Positions 10,872 to 21,235 are shown, counted from the first letter of the stretch. The stretch: 64,000 bases of DNA from Denticeps clupeoides (GCF_900700375.1 NC_041713.1:610427-674426); one strand, 5' to 3'. Notes: a model not told the origin generated them from the letters alone. Numbers and translations: made by a program.

Positions 10872-12981
10872 TGATATCTCACCAGGATACACCTCCAGCA
10901 TCCAGGAGGCAGCGCCGTTCCGTATCCCAGCTCACCCTCTTCTTGTTGGTTTCTACATCGAGACGGAACTCCTTATCCTGTGACCCAGATGGAGACCATG
11001 AGTGGAACAGAACACCAGGGAACCCCTGAGAGAACGTAGCTCCTCCCATCACCTCACCTCCTGGGTGCTCAGATCTCCGTCCTCTTCATCCACGGCCTCC
11101 TCCTGGATCCATGACTCTGGGATGTTCTGAGCCGAACTCAGGCAGAACTCAGGACCTGCAGGCCATTTTTTGGGTCGAGGAAGAGGTTCCCTCTGACCCC
11201 CCATTCTGAGCGTTCCATCAGAGAACATCAGGATCTGCTCCCGCTGGGGTGCCACCAACACTCAGATTAAAACCAGCACATATATTCAACACCGTAGCTC
11301 CATCCCGCCTCCATACCTCCGCGGTGACGGGGACCTGCAGCGCCGCCACGTAGCTGCAGGGGATTCCTGAGGCCGCCACCCACACGTCTGGGACCGAATA
11401 CGCCGTCTCCAACGTGACCTTCAGCAGGTTGGACTGAGACACCTGGTCATCTGGGAGCAGCGGTTCCGGTACAGACACGGAGACATCAAGCATGGTCTAC
11501 ACACACACACACACACACACACACAGCTCTTAATCGTCCCCACACGCTGGTCCCTGGGTGCCTGTCATGGTGCCCACTGTCACCAAGGGTGATGGTTAAA
11601 TACAGAGGACACATTTCACCGCGTCACCGTGTGCTGCGCTGCAGTGTTTCGCAATGACAATCACTTCACTGAGCTCTGGTTGTGAAATGTACCCGGCATC
11701 AGATAGAAGTGATGCGGTGAGGACGTGGTGGGTTACCGTGTCCTCGTTGGTGGGCAGCGCCGGTGTCGGGAACAGCGGCACAGAGACGGAGAAACTGCAC
11801 CGACCTGCGGCCGGCAACACAGGGAAACGGTCACGCCTGTCACCGAGACACTCGTGGCGGCAAAAACCCTCTGGTGCTGCTCTCACCGCGCAGAAGGGGC
11901 AGCAGGTCCACCGCGGCTTGCCCCAGGACGAGGGTCTTCTCCTCCTTTTTCTTCTCCTTGGCCAGGACCTCGAGGACGCTCACTGAAAACAGAAGTTACG
12001 AGTCGTGGGACGTTCGGAAGCCCGGTGTTGCCGGCGGGGACGTGTGCTGTAGGCAGCAGGTTCTCACAGATGACGGGTTTGTGCGCCACGTCGTCCAGGG
12101 TGTTGAGCAGGTCGGAGCACTCGAAGCTGCAGGCCAGGTTGAAGTCCACAGCTCCATCTGCAGCCACCTGGAGCTTCTGGGAGTCTCCCAGCACGGCGTG
12201 GTTGAACTCGGCCCGCACGAGGCTGAGGAAAGACCCGGCCTTGCAGCCTCTCTGCTGACACAAACAACACCACTTTTATTCCTAAAACTGGAGCCACGCA
12301 AGTTTTAAAACTGAGTCTGAACATCACGTTGCTGCGATCTCCAGATCCTGCAGGTTCACTCTCTACAACATTTGCAAGATTCGGCCTTTTCTTTCACAAC
12401 AGGCTACGCAGTTCCTCGTCCAGGCAACGGTCATCTCTAAACTGGACTATTGTAACTCCCTCCTGGCTGGAGCCTCTCCAGTCACCATAAAACCCCTCCA
12501 GATGGTCCAAAATATGGCAGCTCGCCTCATCTTCAACCAGCCGAAACACCCCCACGTCCCGCCTCTTCTCACCTCTCTCCACCGGCTCCCGGTAGCTGCT
12601 CGCATCGAGTTTAAATCCTTGATGCTGCCTACAGGGCGGTAAATGGAAGTTCTCCCTCTTACACCAACACACTACTAGCCAGATACACTCCTGCACGCCC
12701 TCTCAGATCTGCACACAAAACCAGACTGAAAATCCCCTCTTCACGGACGTTCGGAAGCCCAGTGACAAGTTCGGCCTTCTCAGGGCTCTTAGTTTTTAAC
12801 TCAAAATCAACCGAAGGGAAATTGCTGGTTCCTCTTGTAAGTCGCTTTGGATAAAAGCGTCTGCCATGTAAAGTAAAGTAAAGTAAAGTAAAAAGTAAAA
12901 AGGTGTGAAATGTGGAATAAAGCGAAACGTTCTCACCAAATTGCGGCCCCGCAGGACCATTATTTGTACAGGAAGCGACAT
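5721..12981 (-). CDS. CFAP70: Cilia and flagella associated protein 70 (TPR protein)
   Basis: Orthologue of CFAP70 (TTC18), an axonemal protein at the base of the outer dynein arm. The minus-strand exons follow the human protein end to end. Exon 1 (12937-12981) starts [16 protein letters not shown]2-like N-terminal part follows ([18 protein letters not shown]-type [42 protein letters not shown], then [11 protein letters not shown] and [18 protein letters not shown]). Next comes FKEQL with an [10 protein letters not shown] and [16 protein letters not shown] segment. The C-terminal TPRs include [22 protein letters not shown], cut here at 20 residues elsewhere: [27 protein letters not shown] and [20 protein letters not shown]. 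The end [15 protein letters not shown] precedes TAA at 5721-5723. Introns hold several SINEs. Some exon edges are approximate. Confidence 0.92.
6600..7010. other. CFAP70 intron stretch with no recognised feature
   Basis: This roughly 400-bp intron segment lies between CFAP70 TPR exons. It shows no open frame, simple repeat or repeat family that I recognise. Confidence 0.4.
7012..7235 (-). mobile_element. tRNA-derived SINE, family B
   Basis: Near full-length copy on the minus strand. The tRNA-like head (box B GGTTCGAATCC type, read here as GGGATTCGAACCC on the plus strand) lies at the right. The body has the family hallmarks GGGGACGG, CACCGTGTGCTGTGCTG and CACTTCAC-type ends. It sits in a CFAP70 intron. 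Confidence 0.8.
8226..8650 (-). mobile_element. SINE B copy split by a SINE A insertion
   Basis: A family B SINE on the minus strand is split into 8226-8324 and about 8548-8650. A full family A SINE (8325-8517, plus strand) lies between the halves with some flanking sequence. The two halves are contiguous parts of the B consensus: the left ends at GGGAGCAG and the right resumes at GTGTGTGGGGACGG. Family B was therefore in place before this A copy landed. Confidence 0.82.
8325..8517 (+). mobile_element. tRNA-derived SINE, family A (L2-type tail)
   Basis: This copy has a tRNA-like head with box A-like TAGTGGGTAATGC and box B AGGTTCAAATCC. A body with GTCCCTGACCAAGACAC follows, then the tail GTAAGTCGCTCTG and TAAATGCTGTAAATGTAAA. 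The tail resembles L2-mobilised V-SINE/HE1-type elements of fish. It is inserted into a family B copy in a CFAP70 intron. Confidence 0.85.
10040..10205 (+). mobile_element. SINE B, partial
   Basis: This copy has lost part of its tRNA head. It runs from GGTAAGGAAGCGG through TCCCCACACACTGCTCCCC to the CACTTCACTTTCAC end. It lies in a CFAP70 intron. Confidence 0.75.
11525..11672 (+). mobile_element. SINE B, 3' fragment
   Basis: The body and 3' part only are present (GTCCCCACACGCTGGTCCC to AATGACAATCACTTCAC), next to a CA microsatellite in a CFAP70 intron. Confidence 0.72.
12330..12895 (+). mobile_element. LINE 3' fragment (L2/CR1-like)
   Basis: This is the end of a non-LTR reverse-transcriptase ORF on the plus strand. 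Readable pieces are [34 protein letters not shown] and [18 protein letters not shown]. It finishes with an L2-type 3' end (TAAGTCGCTTTGGATAAAAG, then CGTCTGCCATG) and a short AAAGT tandem tail. It is 5'-truncated and frameshifted. It lies in intron 1 of CFAP70, about 40 bp from exon 1. Confidence 0.8.
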
Positions 12982-13080
12982 TTTTATGAATTTACTTCGC
13001 CAGCGGCCCCTCGGCTGCGTCGGTCCGTTGCCGCGGCAACCAGCTCCCCGTTCTCGCGAGATTTGGCAGCGCGTCCCAAC
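12982..13080. promoter_or_regulatory. Bidirectional CFAP70/TEDC2 promoter with X-box
   Basis: Only 99 bp separate the divergent start codons. The gap holds a perfect palindromic RFX X-box, GTTGCCGCGGCAAC (13027-13040), matching GTNRCC-N2-RGYAAC. It also holds TCTCGCGAGA (13052-13061), the palindromic element bound by BANP in CpG promoters. RFX factors drive ciliary genes, and both flanking genes are ciliary/centriolar. That RFX controls both genes is an inference from motif and position. Confidence 0.85.
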
Positions 13081-15445
13081 ATGGCGCCCGGCGCGGCCGT
13101 GGACGCGGTGCTGGAGCTGCGGGGCCGGTGCGGGGAGGACGAGGCCCGGATCGCCGCCAGCGTCCGGCGCTGCAGGCAGCTGCTGCGCGGCAGGTGAGCG
13201 GCTCCCGGTCCCGCAGGTTCCCGCCCGGACCTTCCAGCTCACGCTGGGCTCTTTTTTCCAGGGAGACGCGCCTGGTGGAAGCAGCGAGCGCCTCGGAGGA
13301 ACCGGGCCCGGCGGAGGGTAAGTGGCTTCTTTGTTTCAGTGTGTTTTGTGAGTATTTGTTAAATGTTCAGGTCCAGATCTTCCTCCTGAGGAGCTCCAAG
13401 ATCTCCATCTGCTGGACCGACTGCTGGAGAAGGCCATGCGGGTTCGCAGCGGTGTCACCAGGCTGGGCGTGGCCGGTCCTCCATCCAGGGAGCGGACCCG
13501 GGCGGCGACCCTGCAGCCACCTGCAGCTCCGTGTCCTCCATCCAGCCTCATCGGTGGACCTTCATCAGTGGTCAGGAAGTCGTCGTCTTCAGCTGGAGCT
13601 GCCACCAGGCCGGGCGTGGCCGGTCCTACATCCAGGGAGCGGGTGGCGAAGATGAACCGAACCCGGGCGATGACCCTGCAGCCACCTGCAGCTCTGTGTC
13701 CTCCATCCAGCCTCAGCAGTGGACCTTCATCAGTGAGGAAGTCATCGTCTTCAGCTGGAGCTGCCACCAGGCCGGGCGTGGCCGGTCCTACATCCAGGGA
13801 GCGGGTGGCGAAGATGAACCGAACCCGGGCGATGACCCTGCAGCCACCTGCAGCTCTGTGTCCTCCATCCAGCCTCAGCAGTGGACCTTCATCAGTGAGG
13901 AAGTCATCGTCTTCAGCTGGAGCTGCCACCAGGCCGGGCGTGGCCAGTCCTCCATCCAGGGAGCGGGTGGCGAAGACGAGCCAGAGCCAGGCGACGACAT
14001 TGCAGCCGCCTGCAGCTCCGTCTCGTCCATTCAGCCTCAGCGATGGGCCTTCATCAGTGAGGAGGACATCGTCGTCTTCAGTTCCTCTCTGCAGTGCTCC
14101 GCCTTCGCCAGCCTGGGCCGCACCGATCGCCCGCCAGGACAGGCCAGTACCCGGCGCGGCGGTGACGCCCCTGATGCTCCCGTGACCGCGTTATTAATGT
14201 CTTGTGAATATTTTGTAGGTTGTGGGACGAGGTCGTGTCCCGGCAGCACCAGTCGGTTCCAGAGCGGAGACGCTTCGTTAAGAAGCTGCAGGCGTGTGGA
14301 CCTTTAATTACCACCATATTGTGATATATCTCCCGTTATTAACATTTCTCCTCCTCGACCCCGCAGGTCCTGCTTCCAGCTCCTCCCCTGGTCCCCGCGG
14401 ACGCCCGGTGCGAGGCGGTCCGGCTGGCCCGGCTGGGCGGAGCTCTGAGGCGCTGCTACCACGCGGAGCTGAGCATGATGGGAGTGCGGCCGGGTTTGTG
14501 GTTTTAGTCCCTGAAGTCCCTGGTGTTGGGAACCTGCGTCCAGCTGCTGATTGTGTGTTTCAGGCGAATCGGACGCGATGCTGGAGCGGCTGGAGAAGAT
14601 GATGGTGGACGTTTGTGCAGAAGCGGCGCAGCTCAGAACCGGTACGTCTGTTAGTCACGTTTCCAGCAGACGTCCTTAATAAAAGTGTGTGCCGTATCGG
14701 AAGAAATCCTCCATCTCTGGTGGAGGTTAAAGGTCGGCAGGTTGATGGATTTGCAGGATGAAATTACGGCTTGTTCCACCCACACGCCACTCCTCCACCA
14801 GCAGGCTCCGCCCATCACACGCCAGGCGCTCGTTTATACACTGATAACAACAACATTTACATTTATTTCTTATATAGCGCAAAATCACATACAGTACTGA
14901 TGTCCACACAAACCTGTCGGTCAGTCTGTGTGTTGTTGTGTGTGTCTGTGTGTGACGTGTCTGTGTTTTGTGTGCGTGTGACGCGTCTGTGTGTGTTGTT
15001 GTTGTGTGACGTGTGTTGTGTGCGTGCTTCACACAGAGCTGAACGCCGTGGACGAGTCTGTGTCTAGAGGGATGTGTCCCGTCAGGAGGGCGGGCTGGGG
15101 CGGTCAGGTGAAGCCCCGCCTCCTTCCTGCTTTGATCTACCGCAGCCAATCGGAGCTCCAGGAGGTGGAGCTGCTGCGCATGAGGGTGGAGCTCCTGGAG
15201 CAGGAGCTGCACCTGCAGCAGGTGAGACTAAAGCAGGAAGTATTTTCTACATTTACTCGCCGGAACTGCTGCATCAATGTATGATGGGTGTGTTCCCTCA
15301 GGTCCTCTCTGAAGCCCTAAGCCCCGCCCAGTCGCCTCCGTCCTCTCTGAGCGCCGCCCGTCTGCGGGGCCTTTACTCCCTGCTTGCTGAAGGCGGGTCC
15401 CGCTTTCCTTCTCTGGTGCTGGACTCCAGGCCGCATATCCCATAA
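13081..15445 (+). CDS. TEDC2: Tubulin epsilon and delta complex protein 2
   Basis: Matches TEDC2 (C16orf59), partner of TEDC1 with delta/epsilon-tubulin, needed for centriole triplet microtubules. The N-terminus MAPGAAVDAVLELRGRCG leads to LQDLHLLDRLLEKAMRVRSG, matching the human ELEFLTQALEKAVRVRRG segment. The C-terminal part (ALIYRSQSELQEVELL, RMRVELLEQELHLQQVLSEA) matches human LLVYSSTQELQTLAALKLRV. Exons: 13081-13193, 13262-13317, 13371-14181, 14219-~14291, 14367-~14507, 14564-14641, 15037-15221 and 15302-15445. The donor after 14291 looks like GC rather than GT and is uncertain. Exon 3 carries a 162-bp coding tandem repeat. Confidence 0.87.
13460..14105 (+). repeat. In-frame 162-bp tandem repeat in TEDC2 exon 3
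   Basis: About four copies of a 54-codon unit are present. Each copy reads RPGVAGP, SRERVAK, TLQPPAA, PPSSLS, GPSSVRKSSSSAGAAT with changes. Matching segments near 13620 and 13782 are exactly 162 bp apart. The middle two copies are nearly identical, while the outer ones have diverged. The repeat encodes a low-complexity basic Ser/Pro linker that mammalian TEDC2 lacks in this form. Confidence 0.88.
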
Positions 15446-16680
15446 TCCCCGGCGTCATGTGATCCACCGCATCGCTGTGCTGAATAAAGGATTAAACGAC
15501 TGCTTGTGTTTTGTGGCGTCAGAGCTGCCTTGTGCAGTGCGTCTCGGTGCATTGTGGGTGTTTGGCAGCGTGCCGGGGTGGGCGGATGTGGACCTTTTCA
15601 CCTTCAGGTGCGAGTCGCTGAGTAAGAGCCTGAGGAGGCGGATCCTGTGATAACGGCCGCGAGGGGAGGCGGAGCTATCTTCGCGCCGGAGGGCCGTGCC
15701 CACACAGCCAGTGAGTCACGCTGCTCTGTGTGGAGGAGTGTGTGAACTCGGCGCCACCTGTTGGACAGTCTGGACCCACCCACACACACCGGTTCTCCTG
15801 TCAGGGTGCAGAACGGAGAGGCCTGAACTGCTGTATTTAGACCCTGAAAATGGTTCTAGATGTTGCCATGGAGCTTCCAACCAGAAAAAAACATTCATCA
15901 TGATATTCTCAAATCCATGTGTAAACTGGAACTCTCGTTTCGGTTATACGCCAGTGACCTTTAACCCCCCCGAAATCGAATCAGATCCCTTGAGGCGTTC
16001 CTGACCGTGACCTTAACCACAAAAGGTCCGTTACGATTAGGAAGAACAATGGTCATGAACGGGTTTTATGGATCCACAGAGGAACAATATTTTCTGGGAG
16101 AATGAAGGTGCCACACGTGCTTATCTGTCACTAATCTTCAGTCAGGGATGAGTCACACGTCCCCTCCACCCTGTCCCCGTCCTGCAGCTCGGGGGCGGGG
16201 CTCCTGCTCCACCGCGCTACTCCCACGCAGCTAAACGCCTTTTATACGGCATCACAGGCGGCAGAATTATGAATATAAATGTATTTTCTGATGCGTGCGC
16301 GCACAGGGTAACCTTCGACCTTTTTAGTGACTGCAGAGTAAGAATAATAAAAAGAACCAACAGAAGCTGAAACCCTGTAAAGACCGTGGCGCACCGTCCC
16401 TTTGTTGTTTAACGGGAGACTGTGTGTGTGTGTGTGCGTGAGTGGGCGGGTAGTGGCGTGTAATCCGATGCGTTTGTGTGTGTGTGTGTGTGTGGTTGCG
16501 CATGCTCGGCTCTGATAAGTAGCATCTCATTGTTCTGTCTCCGTGTGTGTGTGTGTGTGTGTGTGTGATAGATCCCCCATTAAAACCTCCTCCGCCCCAC
16601 TGTGAGCCATGGTCCCACCCCCAGGACACTCACCCAATCGCAGGATGAAGACGGCCCTTGACTCCACCCCCACCCTGGGC
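15446..16680. other. TEDC2 3' end and intergenic stretch
   Basis: AATAAA at about 15482-15487 is a likely TEDC2 polyadenylation signal. The rest has TG microsatellites near 16423-16495 and 16543-16568. I see no gene. Confidence 0.5.
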
Positions 16681-16684
16681 CGGA

Positions 16685-16690
16685 TATAAG
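16685..16690 (+). promoter_or_regulatory. TATA-like box of the TMEM100-like gene
   Basis: TATAAG sits in GGATATAAGAAGG about 150 bp upstream of the start codon. Transcription from about 16715 would give a 120-nt leader. Confidence 0.5.
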
Positions 16691-16835
16691 AAGGTTTTGA
16701 GCGCGATGCAGCGGCAGAGACAGGAAGTGCAGCACCGGGACAGGGACAGGGAGAGGGGGAGAATGGCTCCCGCGACCTGCTGAAGAAGCCGCCGCCGGCT
16801 GGTGCCAGCTGGCCACGCCTCTGTCTCCTGAGAGG

Positions 16836-17195
16836 ATGGGGTGCGAGACCCCCAGCGCGCAGAGCCAGGCCTCGGCCACGCCCAATGGAAGCAGCAGACG
16901 CGCGGACGTGCTGTCGTCCCTGGACCGCCTCTCGCAGGCCACCGGCGGGATGGAGAAGTCGTGGTATCGCTGCATCTTCCCGTTCGGCGTCATCTCGCTG
17001 GTGATCGGCGTGGCGGGGACGGCCGTGACCTGCGCCTACAACGACCTGCCTCAGACCAAGGTGGTGTCCGTCGTGCTGCTCGTCGTGGGCCTGCTTCTGG
17101 TTGTCATGGCGATGGCCTGCTGGACCACCCACAAGAAGAAACGGCGGAAAAAGAAAGAGGGCGGGTCGTTCAGCTCTGACCAGTGTCCCTTATGA
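16836..17195 (+). CDS. TMEM100-like two-pass membrane protein
   Basis: Single-exon frame of 119 codons. It aligns along its length with TMEM100: human ATGGTELSCYRCIIPFAVV matches ATGGMEKSWYRCIFPFGVI here. Both then have two hydrophobic segments (here about residues 50-70 and 77-97) joined by a short loop with an Asn (CAYNDLPQTK) and a conserved CW before a Lys/Arg-rich tail (KKKRRKKKEGG). The start MGCETPS begins with MGC, which could be lipidated; that is a guess. TMEM100 acts in BMP9/10-ALK1 endothelial signalling and as a TRPA1/TRPV1 adaptor. Whether this gene is an orthologue or a family member cannot be decided here. Confidence 0.75.
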   Translation: MGCETPSAQSQASATPNGSSRRADVLSSLDRLSQATGGMEKSWYRCIFPFGVISLVIGVAGTAVTCAYNDLPQTKVVSVVLLVVGLLLVVMAMACWTTHKKKRRKKKEGGSFSSDQCPL

Positions 17196-17800
17196 GACGC
17201 GTAGTGAAGGTGGAACGTGTAAAATACGGTTTGTCCCCGGACACCGTCCCGCGGCTCGCGACTCTACGCAGGGGATCTGTCGGCTCTGGAAGAACACGGG
17301 ACGATGAGAGACGTCCTTCTTCCAGGTACCTGCGTTCCATTCTCGATCCCACTTCAGTGCCTTTGATCAAGCTGCAGGCCTGTCAGGGTTCCTGGGGACC
17401 CCGGTGTCCCCCCGAGCACTCCGGCTTTCTCAGGATCACACGAGTCCCCGTCTGGTCTCACTGAGGCCGCAAGATGGAGAGTGAAGTCGCCGGTCGCGTT
17501 CTAGGTCAACGCTGATGTCAACACATGCCTGGTCTGGAGAGAACATGTCGGGGACGCGACCCAGGGGAAGGACGTTGACACAGTCAAGACACTCATCTAC
17601 GTGCCTTCTACCTGTACCATGATGGGAAATATTAAATCCATAACTCTGTAGGTCTCCGCCTGTTTTTCTGTCGGTTTGCTCTGATGCCGCCTTTCCGTTC
17701 GTGGACGGAACACGTCAAGCCCCAACGTCCCACGTGCTGTCCAGCGGCGTCCTCTTCATTTACATGCTGCTGGTAATGAGCTTTAATATACTTCTGTATT
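17196..17800 (+). other. 3' UTR of the TMEM100-like gene
   Basis: Non-coding GC-rich sequence follows the stop. ATTAAA at 17631-17636 is the likely polyadenylation signal. Confidence 0.5.
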
Positions 17801-17804
17801 TCAA

Positions 17805-17910
17805 GTGAAGTGGTGGTCATAGTGAACCTCTGCAGCACAGCACACGGTGACACGTGTCCTCTGTATTCAGCGCTTGGTGAGCAGTGTGTGGGGACGGGAC
17901 CCCCGCTGCC
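17805..17910 (-). mobile_element. SINE B, fragment
   Basis: Body part only, with CAGCACAGCACACGGTGACA and AGCAGTGTGTGGGGACGGGA. It is internally deleted. Confidence 0.65.
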
Positions 17911-18059
17911 CCCAAATACACGAGCCCCTCAAGACAACATCTCCATCTCCGCCTTTTAGATGGAGGAACAGGCGGTGTCACAAATCAAAAAGAAATGTGC
18001 AGTCAGGGACTGTAACTGTATTTTTATTGGTTTTTAACAGGGATATAACAGGGTAAACA

Positions 18060-18995
18060 TGTGATGTTTCAATATACTGTAAATTTTATAACCCCCTTAT
18101 AAACCCTATAGCACCCACCCCACCCCACCCGACCCCTCCCTGACGCCAAGCCAGCTTTACATGCATAAAAAAGGCAAAAAAAACAAAAACAGACATTAAA
18201 TAAGAAAGGAATCAAACTATAAATGTATGTATAGGAAAATCTTCTCCAGGGACAAAAAGGACATAATATTTCTGAGCCACTGGGAGCGAGTGGGTGACGT
18301 GGAGTCCTTCCACTTGAATAAAAGAGAGCGCCTGGCCAGGAGTGTCGCAAAAGATATTTAGCTGGAGTTAGACGCTCATCTTCCTCCTCAGTGATACCGA
18401 AAAGAGCGATCAGAGGGTCTGGTTCAAGGTTTTAAAAACGTCCCTACAGAATTTTTCCAAATTCGGGCATGTCCGGTACACATGAATAAGAGACGCCTCT
18501 CCGCTTTTACATTTATCCCAGCAGGGACCAACGTCTGGGTAGAAACGGGAGAGTTTAAGTTTGGAGAAATGAGCCCTGTGTACGACCTTCAACTGTAATA
18601 AAGAGTGGCGGCCACATGAGGAGGTTGAGTTGACAAGCTGAAGAATTGAATTCCAAGTATCATCTGACAGTGATAAGTTTAAATCTTTCTCCCAAGCAGT
18701 TTTCATTTTACACAAAGGGGTGTAACTCGAACCCATCAATCCACCGGAAATAGTGGATATTAGGCCTTTACGCAGCGGGAACAAACAGGAGATTATCTAG
18801 GATGTTTACAGCAGGCGCCTCAGGGAAATTTGGTATTAAAGAGCCAATGAAGTGTCTTACTTGCAGGTATCTGAAAAAGTGAGAATTGGGAAGGTTAAAC
18901 CTTTCAGAAATCTGTTCAAACCATGCAAACCTATGGTCAACAAACAGATCCTTGCAAATCTTCATGCCCTTATTGTACCATTCCATCAAATACAT
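18060..18995 (-). mobile_element. LINE 3' fragment (L1/Tx1-like)
   Basis: This is the minus-strand C-terminal part of a LINE ORF2. Recognisable pieces are WEKDLNLSLSDDTW, GRHSLLQLKVVHRAHFSK and LSRFYPDVGPCWDKCKSG, then HVYRTCPNLEKF with the CCHC-like Cys/His pattern typical of L1/Tx1 ends. An upstream part reads HRFAWFEQISERFNLP and FFRYLQVRHFI. It is 5'-truncated, with at least one frame break between the two pieces. Confidence 0.8.
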
Positions 18996-20098
18996 TTAAA
19001 TACAATAAAATACAATAAAGCCGCCAGATCAGCCCTGTTCACAGGCCGCGGTTGAAGCTTCTGTATTCAAATCATCAGGCCTCTCGTCACCATCTGCTGG
19101 ACAAAACCTGCAACTATCTTGAACATTCTGTACTTTTACATTTACAGTATTTACCAGGGAGACTTGTAGTCAGTAGTAACAGGGACAGTCCCCATCTGGA
19201 GACACTCAGGGACACAATGGTTGTAAGTGGGGTTTGAACCAGGGACTTGCTGTAAATATGAACTCTGTACAGAGGGTACACGAGCCCACTCCAAATCATT
19301 CAGAAATAAATATGACAAATCAAATTAAGGTGGTAAACATGATCCCCATTTTAATTTGACCCATGTGACCCACACAGCCCATAATGTAAATGACTCGGAC
19401 CAACATGGACCCTGCTGGCTTTGATGTTTAACGTGGTAAATCTTGTTTATCAGTTTTTACCCTTGAGACCTGAACTGATAATAATTATTATTAATTTACT
19501 TTTAGCGTTGAGATTAGAAAAAAAAATGCAAGAATTGATCTTTTTTTGTTTTTATGATTATGGCATATATTTAAAATGTGTTATATGTTTGTAAGTAGTT
19601 TTTAGGATCTTGTATCATTGGTATAAAGTCTCCAGCGGTTTCTTGCTGACTCTCCATTTATCTACAAGAAGAAGTAATGATAGAATCAGTGAGAGTTGGT
19701 TCAGCCCCTCACAGGAACATGTTCCTTACATTCTACAAGCAGAACAGAGCCACCTGTCTACCACCCAGATGGGCGTGTTACCTTTTACAGACTTTACACT
19801 GTAAGTGTTGTATCCTACTCTGCTTTGGAGCTCATATACTCTCTGTACAGAGTTCATTTAAATCTACGCAGTTTTACTGTGCAATTATGTAACATTTAAA
19901 TATGTAACAGTAATCTAATCGATTATTAATCTGTAACGGTAATGTATGTGATGCATGGATGTGAAATAAATACAGGCATCGACTGAAAAAGTTGGTTTAA
20001 TAGAAACAGCAGACTAGCGATAACAAGACACAGATATTAATAATGCAGATAATGTAATACACATCTTATATTCCCACAATACATGGAATATTGTACGT
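18996..20098. other. AT-rich intergenic with a SINE A fragment
   Basis: Non-coding. A partial minus-strand family A SINE lies at about 19136-19250 (CAGTATTTACCAGG, GGGACAGTCCCC, GGGGTTTGAACCAGGG). TTTAAT at 19997-20002 reads ATTAAA on the minus strand and could end the ISG15 transcript. I see no gene. Confidence 0.55.
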
Positions 20099-20572
20099 TC
20101 AGCCCCCTCTGAGGCGCAGTTCCAGGAAGATGGTGCTCTCTGGACCAACGTTGTACTGGGACAGCGTCCCTCCGTCCTCCATCTGCCTCCCATTATAAAT
20201 CAGTCGCTGCTGACTCAGAGGGACCCGCTCCTTGTTGAAGACCTTCTGCTTGAAGGAGCTCACCGTCTCCTCCCGGGTCACGTCGTAGGTGTGAACCTGG
20301 CCTTTATCATTCTTCAGGAACACCTGGAAGGGCTGAGCTTGTGTGATCAGCACCATGACCTGGGATCCGTGCTGGAGGCCGTGAGAGACCAGGGTTCTGC
20401 TGTCCTGGTCCAGGACGCTCCTCTGGCCGTTCTCAGCTGACAGCTTCAGGTCGTTGTGGAGCGGCAGGTTGCAGCGCTGACGGATCTTCTGCTTCAGTTC
20501 CCCCACCGTGGTCTCCAGGCCCACCACCAGGGAGAACTTCTCACCAGAAAAGGAAACGATCTGGATCTCCAT
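20099..20572 (-). CDS. ISG15: ISG15 ubiquitin-like modifier
   Basis: Interferon-induced ubiquitin-like protein conjugated to targets (ISGylation) and also acting free. The 157-aa frame contains two ubiquitin folds. The first starts [18 protein letters not shown] and the second [19 protein letters not shown]. The protein ends LRLRGG directly before the stop, so it is made with a mature C-terminus and no propeptide, unlike human ISG15. The coding sequence lies in one exon. An acceptor (TTATTTCAG) ends at 20580 on the minus strand, and a donor at 20644/20645 gives a tiny 5' non-coding exon and a 65-bp intron, the usual ISG15 plan. Confidence 0.95.
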   Translation of the reverse strand: MEIQIVSFSGEKFSLVVGLETTVGELKQKIRQRCNLPLHNDLKLSAENGQRSVLDQDSRTLVSHGLQHGSQVMVLITQAQPFQVFLKNDKGQVHTYDVTREETVSSFKQKVFNKERVPLSQQRLIYNGRQMEDGGTLSQYNVGPESTIFLELRLRGG

Positions 20573-20644
20573 CTCAGCACTGAAATAAACCGTTTCGTGT
20601 TAAAAAGTCGTTTTTAGAGCGCTTGGACTTTATTTCCCCGGTAC

Positions 20645-20680
20645 CTGTGATGAACGTCGCTTCTCTCGCCGGAAGATGCG
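20645..20680 (-). other. ISG15: Putative ISG15 non-coding exon 1
   Basis: On the minus strand CATCACAG is followed by GTACCGG at 20645/20644, a usable donor. The upstream limit is inferred from a TATA-like AATAAAAG at about 20701-20708 in the first minisatellite unit. Confidence 0.45.
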
Positions 20681-21235
20681 GAGCTCCGGACGCAGAGCCG
20701 CTTTTATTCAGCCGAGATTCAGATTCGTTTCTCCGGACGCAGAGCCGCTTTTATTCATACCGCCGAGATTCAGATTCGATTCTCCGGAATCAGAGCCGCT
20801 TTTATTCATACCGCCGAGATTCAGATTCGATTCCCCGGACGCAGAGCCGCTTTTATTCAGCCGAGATTCAGATTCGATTCTCCGGACGCAGAGCCGCTTT
20901 TATTCAGCCGAGATTCAGATTCGATTCTCCGGAATCAGAGCCGCTTTTATTCATACCGCCGAGATTCAGATTCGATTCCCCGGACGCAGAGCCGCTTTTA
21001 TTCAGCCGAGATTCAGATTCGATTCTCCGGACGCAGAGCCGCTTTTATTCAGCCGAGATTCAGATTCGATTCTCCGGAATCAGAGCCGCTTTTATTCATA
21101 CCGCCGAGATTCAGATTCGATTCTCCGGACGCAGAGCCGCTTTTATTCAGCCGAGATTCAGATTCGATTCTCCGGAATCAGAGCCGCTTTTATTCAGCCG
21201 AGATTCAGATTCGATTCTCCGGACGCAGCGTCCAG
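20675..21235. repeat. 47/53-bp minisatellite at the ISG15 promoter
   Basis: About 11 copies of a 47-bp unit, some with a 6-bp insertion (TACCGC). Units hold GCAGAGCCGCTTTTATTC and GCCGAGATTCAGATTCGATT. On the minus (ISG15) strand each unit reads CTGAATAAAAGCGGC, with a GAGAATCGAATC-like motif upstream. The array starts about 30 bp upstream of the inferred first-exon donor. The long plus-strand frames across it are repeat shadows. Confidence 0.93.
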
